Positions 7,241-11,115 of a DNA stretch of 11,115 bases are shown here, one piece after another. Positions within the stretch are counted from its first letter, which is position 1; every line of letters begins with the position of its first letter. The DNA comes from JAKBCQ01 sp021807585. Its GTDB lineage: Bacteria > Planctomycetota > Planctomycetia > Isosphaerales > Isosphaeraceae. The notes beneath the pieces were generated by a model. That model was not told the origin of the DNA. It made no database searches and saw nothing but the letters and a program-made list of their open reading frames with translations. Made by a program: the position numbers and the translations under genes. Location of the stretch: the NCBI GenBank assembly GCA_027325115.1, contig DAHWFG010000304.1, forward strand, positions 1 through 11,115. The letters run 5' to 3'.

Positions 7241-7321
7241 GTTTAACGTTTGGTGGATTTTCGATCGAGATCGCGTGATGCGAATGCTTACCGAGCGATC
7301 TCTCGGCGTGGAGGTTTCGTG

Positions 7322-8665
7322 ATGCTGACGATTTACGGCGGATCGAAGGGTCGATTTTGCGACGGAATTACCCGCCGCGACTTCCTCAAAATCGTCGGCC
7401 TGGCGCTCGGCGGAGCGTCGCTTCCTCAGATCCTCGCGGCCGACGCCAAAGCGGGAGCGATCGCCCCTCGACACAAGGCGATCATCATGATCTTCCTCGC
7501 GGGCGGACCTCCCCACCAAGACATGTTTGATCTTAAGATGGACGCTCCCGCCGAGATCCGCGGCGAGTGCAAGCCGATCCCCACGAATGTCCCCGGCATC
7601 GATATATGCGAGCATATGCCGCGGCTGGCGCGAATGATGGATAAAGCAGCAATTATTCGTTCACTGGTGGGGTGTCAGGGAGAGCATTCGGCGGTTCAGT
7701 GCATGACGGGTTATTCCGAGCCCGTCAGCAAGCAGCAAGGGGGTCGGCCCAGCATCGGCGCGATTTTGTCGAAGCTTAAAGGGCCGGTCGATCCCGCGGT
7801 TCCACCGTTTATTGGTCTCGCTCCCAAGATGGGTCATATGGAGTGGGGCGATCCCGGTTCGCCGGGATATCTCGGGGTGTCGCACGCCGCGTTCACCCCC
7901 AACGGATCGGACCTCGCTAGTATGACGCTCGGTAACATGACGCTCGATCGACTGTCCGATCGCCGCGGCCTGCTTTCAAGCTTCGACGGCCTGAGGCGCG
8001 ATATCGACGCGAACGGATCGATCGAGGGAATGGATCAATTCACACGTCGAGCGTTTGAAATTCTCACATCAAGCAAACTTGTCGAGGCGCTCGACGTTAC
8101 GCGAGAAGATCCCAAGATCCGCGCGCGGTACGGCTACGGCGACACCAAGAACGTCGACGACGGCGGTCCGTGCTACAACGATCAATTCCTGATGGCGCGT
8201 CGGCTCGTCGAGGCGGGGGCGCGGTGCGTCACGCTTACGTACGGCCGCTGGGATTATCACGATAAAAACTTTGCGCAATGCCGCGAACGTCTGCCCAAGC
8301 TCGACATGGCGCTATCGACTTTGATTGAAGACCTGCACATGCGAGGGCTCGACAAAGACGTTTCGGTGGTCGTCTGGGGCGAGTTCGGTCGCACACCCAA
8401 GATCAACAATCAAGGGGGTCGCGATCACTGGCCCCCCGTCGCGTGCGCCCTGCTCGCGTGCGGCGGGATGAGAACGGGCCAGGTGATCGGATCGACGAAT
8501 CGCCTGGGAGAGGTTCCCAAAGACCGTCCCGTCACCTATCAAAGTGTGTTCGCAACGCTTTACCACAACCTTGGGATCGATCCCGCGACGACGACCGTCC
8601 CCAACCACTTCGGCCGGCCGATGTACCTGCTCGACGAATACGAACCCGTTCGCGAATTGATTTGA
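7322..8665 (+). CDS. DUF1501 family protein, Tat-exported, 447 aa
   Basis: The start at ATG 7322 is set by GGAGG at 7310-7314, 7 bases upstream; a longer frame from 7250 has no such site. The N-terminus carries a twin-arginine signal, TRRDFLKIVGLALGG (residues 17-31), with cleavage likely near residues 40-45, so the protein folds in the cytoplasm, with any cofactor, before export. DUF1501 belongs to the alkaline phosphatase/sulfatase-like fold. Visible family motifs are IFLAGGPPHQDMFDLK (57-72), GEHSAVQCMTGY (120-131), WGEFGRTPKI (352-361) and GGRDHWPP (365-372), all intact. The length is normal. The substrate is unknown. In planctomycetes DUF1501 genes usually stand next to a DUF1549/DUF1553 cytochrome-type gene; here the upstream neighbour is the UnbV protein, 176 bases away, and no DUF1549 gene is in the window. 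Confidence 0.95.
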   Translation: MLTIYGGSKGRFCDGITRRDFLKIVGLALGGASLPQILAADAKAGAIAPRHKAIIMIFLAGGPPHQDMFDLKMDAPAEIRGECKPIPTNVPGIDICEHMPRLARMMDKAAIIRSLVGCQGEHSAVQCMTGYSEPVSKQQGGRPSIGAILSKLKGPVDPAVPPFIGLAPKMGHMEWGDPGSPGYLGVSHAAFTPNGSDLASMTLGNMTLDRLSDRRGLLSSFDGLRRDIDANGSIEGMDQFTRRAFEILTSSKLVEALDVTREDPKIRARYGYGDTKNVDDGGPCYNDQFLMARRLVEAGARCVTLTYGRWDYHDKNFAQCRERLPKLDMALSTLIEDLHMRGLDKDVSVVVWGEFGRTPKINNQGGRDHWPPVACALLACGGMRTGQVIGSTNRLGEVPKDRPVTYQSVFATLYHNLGIDPATTTVPNHFGRPMYLLDEYEPVRELI

Positions 8666-8714
8666 TCGTTCGCGCCTTCGCCGCGGCGAGGAAAGCCCGG
8701 CGAAAGCCTTAAAG

Positions 8715-8750
8715 CATGCCGGCATGGCCACGCGTTATTTTCGGCGTGGC
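8715..8750 (+). terminator. Tandem hairpins after the DUF1501 gene
   Basis: A perfect 12-base palindrome CATGCCGGCATG (8715-8726) is followed at once by GCCACGC (8727-8733), a 10-base loop and GCGTGGC (8744-8750). They lie 50-85 bases past the stop codon. The T residues are in the loop rather than after the stem, so termination is possible but not textbook. Confidence 0.4.
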
Positions 8751-9076
8751 GCTTCGGATCCGGCGACAATCCGTAAGTCGCTCCGGCGCCGCCGAGATCA
8801 CGCCGAAACCGATCGTTTCATCTGGAGCCGAAGCCGGAAAGGCCATTCGAATACAAGTACGAAGCACAAGCGAGTGAATCGTTTTTTTCCGAATGTACGC
8901 ACTCGATCGCGCTTCGTGCTTGTATTACAGATGTATTCGCATATGTAGTCTCAATACCGAACAAAACGGAAACGCGCAACACCAATACTTGTGCGACGCG
9001 TGAATCCCACAGCACTTGGTTTGGATCGGTTCGTTTTTGATCGGACGGATCGGCGCCGGAGTTATGAAAAACGAAC
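8751..9076. other. Intergenic region without a supported gene
   Basis: The only clear structure is the inverted repeat at 8850-8926. Short frames on both strands cross this repeat and look like by-products of it. I see no ribosome binding site with a plausible protein. Confidence 0.5.
8850..8926. repeat. 27-bp imperfect inverted repeat with a T-run in the loop
   Basis: The left arm at 8850-8876 (AATACAAG...CGAGTG) and the right arm at 8900-8926 (CACTCG...CTTGTATT) match at 23 of 27 positions. One of the four differences is a G-T pair. The loop is 23 bases and contains seven T in a row (8882-8888). The core GAAGCRCAAGCGAGTG resembles intergenic words I associate with planctomycete genomes; that is memory, not a search. 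It could be a terminator between the convergent DUF1501 gene and the minus-strand unit on the right, or a REP-like mobile repeat. Confidence 0.65.
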
Positions 9077-9101
9077 AGCCCGGCCATTTTGGGGCCGGGC
9101 T
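9077..9101 (-). terminator. Intrinsic terminator, minus strand
   Basis: AGCCCGGCC (9077-9085), loop of 7 bases, GGCCGGGCT (9093-9101) gives a 9-bp stem. Read on the minus strand it is followed by TGTTCGTTTTTC, a short gap and then five T. On the plus strand no T-tract follows. It therefore suits a minus-strand transcript coming from the 47-codon gene at 9216-9359. Confidence 0.65.
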
Positions 9102-9215
9102 TCGCATCTCGTTTCCAACGTCTCGTCTCAATGAGCCCTGTGCGAACTGTGTGTTCGCGGAATGAAGCGACATCCGACCCGTCGACGCCCCGCGATCATG
9201 AGACGCGGAACCGCG

Positions 9216-9359
9216 TCACTTCAGCCCCGCGCCGCCCAGGTGTTTGGTTTTGCTCGGGTTACGACCTTGTCGCTTGGGCCTCCGTCCCTTCGCGACGGGG
9301 GAGCTATCGGCGCGTTTACGCCATTTGTAACTTTTGCGATGCTTCGTTTTGACTTTCAT
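9216..9359 (-). CDS. Small, very basic protein of 47 aa, function unknown
   Basis: The protein begins MKVKTKHRKSYKWRKRAD and ends SKTKHLGGAGLK. It has 11 Lys, 7 Arg and 3 His against a single Asp, so its charge is extreme and it would bind nucleic acid or a ribosome-like surface. Codons are like those of the neighbours (GTC, CGC, GCC, CCC, GCG). The frame is open further upstream to 9674, but that part looks random, and a strong promoter at 9402-9430 fires inside it, so ATG 9359 is taken as start. There is no clear Shine-Dalgarno site. The gene has its own promoter about 40 bases before it and an intrinsic terminator about 115 bases after it, which is the main support. I do not recognise a family; the composition recalls small ribosomal or nucleoid proteins. 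Confidence 0.55.
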   Translation of the reverse strand: MKVKTKHRKSYKWRKRADSSPVAKGRRPKRQGRNPSKTKHLGGAGLK

Positions 9360-9401
9360 GTATCGAACCCGTATCGGGGATGGATTGACGTTAAGAGAGG
9401 T

Positions 9402-9430
9402 ATTATGACGTCGCCGAGCTTGAGTTTCAA
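9402..9430 (-). promoter_or_regulatory. Strong sigma-70-like promoter of the 47-aa protein gene
   Basis: On the minus strand TTGAAA (9430-9425), exactly 17 bases, CATAAT (9407-9402): each box matches consensus at 5 of 6 positions. Transcription would start near 9395, leaving a leader of about 36 bases to ATG 9359. Confidence 0.55.
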
Positions 9431-9906
9431 GAGGATCTCTCAAACCAAGCCGCGATTCATCATGTTTTATGAGCTTTCGCCGAGGTCGCCGAGCTTTCCT
9501 CTCGATCGATCGCGATACAAATCCGAACGTTCGGCGGGTGATCCGTGTAAATCCTCGATCGGAAAGGCGAACCGCGCGGTCAGCCGCATTCGGATGATCG
9601 ACGTTTGAGCCGCCGAGAATCGCCTTGCGGGAGGCGCTTTTGAAGCGCGTCGCTCGGGTTTCGGCCCTCCACACCCCAAAAAGGAATATTCTTAAATCAA
9701 TTAATTATGTGTAATATTCATTTGCCCGACGGAACCGATGCAATCACATCATGAGATTCTATTCATACATAAGTTATCTTTATTTGTAAATGAGACGGTA
9801 TCGGAGTCGATTCCTCTTTTTCGCGCACGCTCTGTCGTCGCCTCAATTCTTCGCGGGGGCGCACCAGGAGATAGCGGCCGCGGTTTGGCGGATTTGCACG
9901 GGAGGA
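9431..9906. other. Intergenic region without a supported gene
   Basis: It holds a second copy (9484-9495) of the 12-base word GTCGCCGAGCTT, whose first copy (9410-9421) lies in the promoter spacer. It also holds two AT-rich patches (about 9680-9725 and 9741-9790). No terminator for the thioesterase gene is obvious. The word CGGGAGGATC occurs twice, at 9899-9908 and 9924-9933, over the 3' end of that gene. Confidence 0.4.
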
Positions 9907-10389
9907 TCAACCGGGATGTTGCGCGGGAGGATCGAACGATCGCCCCTCGCGGTCGGCGATCGCGCGGCGGATCGCGTCGGGAACGGGGGTCGACCTCGCC
10001 GCGGCGTAATCGTAAACGACGATTGTGGAAGTCCCCTCGGCGACGATCAAATCGTGTTTCAGGCTGACGATCGCGTGTTCCATCGCCAAGCTCGACCGGC
10101 CGATCCTCGAGACCCGCGAGCCGACCTGGATCGTATCGGGATACTTGACCGGAAACCGATAATCGCACCGAATCGAAGCCATGATCGGGCCGATCTTCGT
10201 CGCCTCGTAATGATCGGACACGCCGATCGAATCAAAATAAAAGATCCGCGCCGATTCAAACCAACGCAAATAAATGGTGTTGTTCACATGCCCAAACGCG
10301 TCTTGATCGCCCCAGTGGACGGGATAAGACGCGACGACGCGGTAATCGCTTAACAATGGATGATCGGGCTCGGAAAAGGTCGCCGTCAT
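9907..10389 (-). CDS. Hotdog-fold acyl-CoA thioesterase (4HBT/YbgC-FadM type), 160 aa
   Basis: The family hydrolyses acyl-CoA thioesters to free acid and CoA in the cytoplasm, usually as a tetramer. The active-site segment WGDQDAFGHVNNTIYLRWFE (residues 26-45) is typical: the catalytic Asp of the D-x-D pair (28/30), then GHVNN at the start of the central hotdog helix, then the Glu of the helix (45). Further hotdog strands follow (ASIRCDYRFPVKYPDTIQVG, 71-90; AEGTSTIVVYD, 117-127). The length is slightly above the usual 130-150 because of an N-terminal and a C-terminal tail of low complexity. The ATG at 10389 is the only good start; no clear ribosome binding site is seen. The chain length of the substrate cannot be told. 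It is on the same strand as the proline-rich gene, but a terminator between them argues for separate transcription. Confidence 0.93.
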   Translation of the reverse strand: MTATFSEPDHPLLSDYRVVASYPVHWGDQDAFGHVNNTIYLRWFESARIFYFDSIGVSDHYEATKIGPIMASIRCDYRFPVKYPDTIQVGSRVSRIGRSSLAMEHAIVSLKHDLIVAEGTSTIVVYDYAAARSTPVPDAIRRAIADREGRSFDPPAQHPG

Positions 10390-10443
10390 TGGGTCGTTCG
10401 TCCCGAAAAAACGAGGCGTTTCGACAAAGAATGTAAAACAAAT

Positions 10444-10481
10444 CGATCGGAAGGAGTCGCGCGGGAACTCGCTTCCGATCG
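10444..10481 (-). terminator. Intrinsic terminator of the proline-rich protein gene
   Basis: CGATCGGAAG (10444-10453) pairs with CTTCCGATCG (10472-10481), and inside it GAGT (10454-10457) pairs with ACTC (10467-10470), with one bulged base. This gives a 10+4 bp stem with a 9-base loop. On the minus strand a T-rich tail (ATTTGTTTTACATTCTTT) follows. It lies 40 bases after the stop codon of the gene on its right. Confidence 0.6.
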
Positions 10482-10520
10482 TCTATTCGAGACATAAAAC
10501 TTAACCGATACCTCATACGA

Positions 10521-11115
10521 TCAATCGTCGAGATCGAACGGCGATCGAGCGGGAGGAAGCAACAACGGAGCGAGGTTGGGACGGAAACGATACGCGGTCG
10601 GCTCGACACGTCGCGCGGTCGGTTCAACTCGGCGGAACGCGGGAGCTTCGAGAGCGGGCATATCGTCATCGGCGGGGATCGGCGATAAGAACGGAGCGGC
10701 TTGCCCCGGCGCGGCGCCTTCCTCGCCCGCCCCCGGCCCGCCTGGAGCGTTCGGCAAGGGAGGAGGAGTCGGTCGCGCCGGCATGATCGCGTCGTTCGGG
10801 AATTGTCGCGTTCCCTGCGATCCCGGTCCGGCCGGAACGTTCCGGATCGTCGGCGAGGGAACGCGAGGAGGCGCCTCGTCGCCGGGGGCGACCGCCGACG
10901 ATCCGCCCGGAAGCGGCGTGAGCGAAGGCTCGGGAGCGGGCTCAGGCGGCGTCGCCGGTCCGGTTTCGGCTTGAGGCGAAACGATCACACCGGGAGTCGC
11001 TTGAACAAGTGTTGTGCCGCAAACCGAGCACGGTCCCTTGCAACGTTTGCCGATGCGTTTGAGCGCTTTCTTGGCCCAAAGGCGAGCGCGGAGGCTTTTA
11101 TCGCTCGCCGCGGCC
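10521..11115 (-). CDS. C-terminal 197 residues of a proline-rich protein of unknown function, cut by the right window edge
   Basis: The frame is open from the stop at 10521 to the window edge without interruption, so the start lies outside; a GTG at 10988 is only an internal codon. The visible part opens with a basic segment (DKSLRARLWAKKALKRIGKR) and a small cysteine cluster, CKGPCSVCG. It continues with about 120 residues rich in Pro, Ala, Gly and Glu that must be disordered. Near the end is a 7-residue repeat, RRVEPTA twice, and the tail is SPFDLDD. Proline-rich tails of this kind are common in planctomycete exported or envelope proteins, but no domain can be named from this part. Confidence 0.75.
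   Translation of the reverse strand, partial: AAASDKSLRARLWAKKALKRIGKRCKGPCSVCGTTLVQATPGVIVSPQAETGPATPPEPAPEPSLTPLPGGSSAVAPGDEAPPRVPSPTIRNVPAGPGSQGTRQFPNDAIMPARPTPPPLPNAPGGPGAGEEGAAPGQAAPFLSPIPADDDMPALEAPAFRRVEPTARRVEPTAYRFRPNLAPLLLPPARSPFDLDD

Noticed and set aside
7250..7321. 24-codon N-terminal extension of the DUF1501 protein
   Set aside because: GGAGG at 7310-7314 points to ATG 7322, and the extension would push the Tat signal far from the N-terminus.
8724..8948. Plus-strand open frame of 74 codons after the DUF1501 gene
   Set aside because: It overlaps the hairpins and the 27-bp inverted repeat; the frame is a by-product of the repeat.
9202..9217. Hairpin GACGCGG-AA-CCGCGTC at the stop codon of the 47-aa gene
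   Set aside because: The loop of two bases is too tight for a good hairpin and no T-tract follows; the terminator at 9077-9101 is the better candidate.
9360..9674. N-terminal extension of the 47-aa protein to 152 aa
   Set aside because: The upstream part looks random and the promoter at 9402-9430 lies inside it.
9790..10353. Plus-strand open frame of 187 codons
   Set aside because: It is antisense to the thioesterase, whose active-site motif is unmistakable.

Overview
The window looks like chromosomal DNA from a planctomycete, probably of the Isosphaeraceae/Gemmataceae type. The main evidence is a pair of protein families typical of that phylum: a Tat-exported DUF1501 protein and a membrane-anchored FG-GAP/ASPIC-UnbV (CRTAC1-like) protein. 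Supporting evidence is the number of exported proteins without assignable function, loose gene spacing, weak or absent Shine-Dalgarno sites at several genes, and GC-rich DNA broken by short AT-rich intergenic patches. The genus assignment is inference.

Left part (1-2700, accessory-looking). The 5' end of a probable membrane protein runs off the left edge on the minus strand. After about 650 bases with no recognisable gene comes a minus-strand Fic-family enzyme with a DUF4172 N-terminus and an intact Fic motif. Its promoter region holds three copies of a 9-base word plus an inverted copy, which look like operators. A further 600 bases without a gene contain two 40-bp-spaced hairpin repeats. 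A tRNA-Leu(CAG) with its own likely promoter and terminator closes this part, its 3' end pointing at the Fic region.

Central part (3085-8665, plus strand). Four genes lie in the same direction: a secreted protein of unknown function, a zinc-ribbon/DUF2007/tail-anchored protein, a 766-aa FG-GAP/UnbV protein with seven Asp-rich calcium-binding loops and a cysteine cluster, and a DUF1501 protein. The last two are adjacent but separated by a good sigma-70-like promoter, so the DUF1501 gene can be transcribed on its own. All four products are predicted to be exported or membrane-anchored.

Right part (8666-11115, minus strand genes). A long imperfect inverted repeat follows the DUF1501 gene. Next comes a compact minus-strand unit: promoter (TTGAAA-17-CATAAT), a 47-codon very basic protein, and a strong intrinsic terminator. 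It is followed by a hotdog-fold acyl-CoA thioesterase and by the 3' part of a proline-rich protein that runs off the right edge and ends at a 10+4 bp terminator hairpin.

No clearly new multi-gene system is visible. The most original items are the self-contained transcription unit for the 47-aa basic protein, the iterated operator-like words over the fic promoter, and the two intergenic hairpin repeat families.
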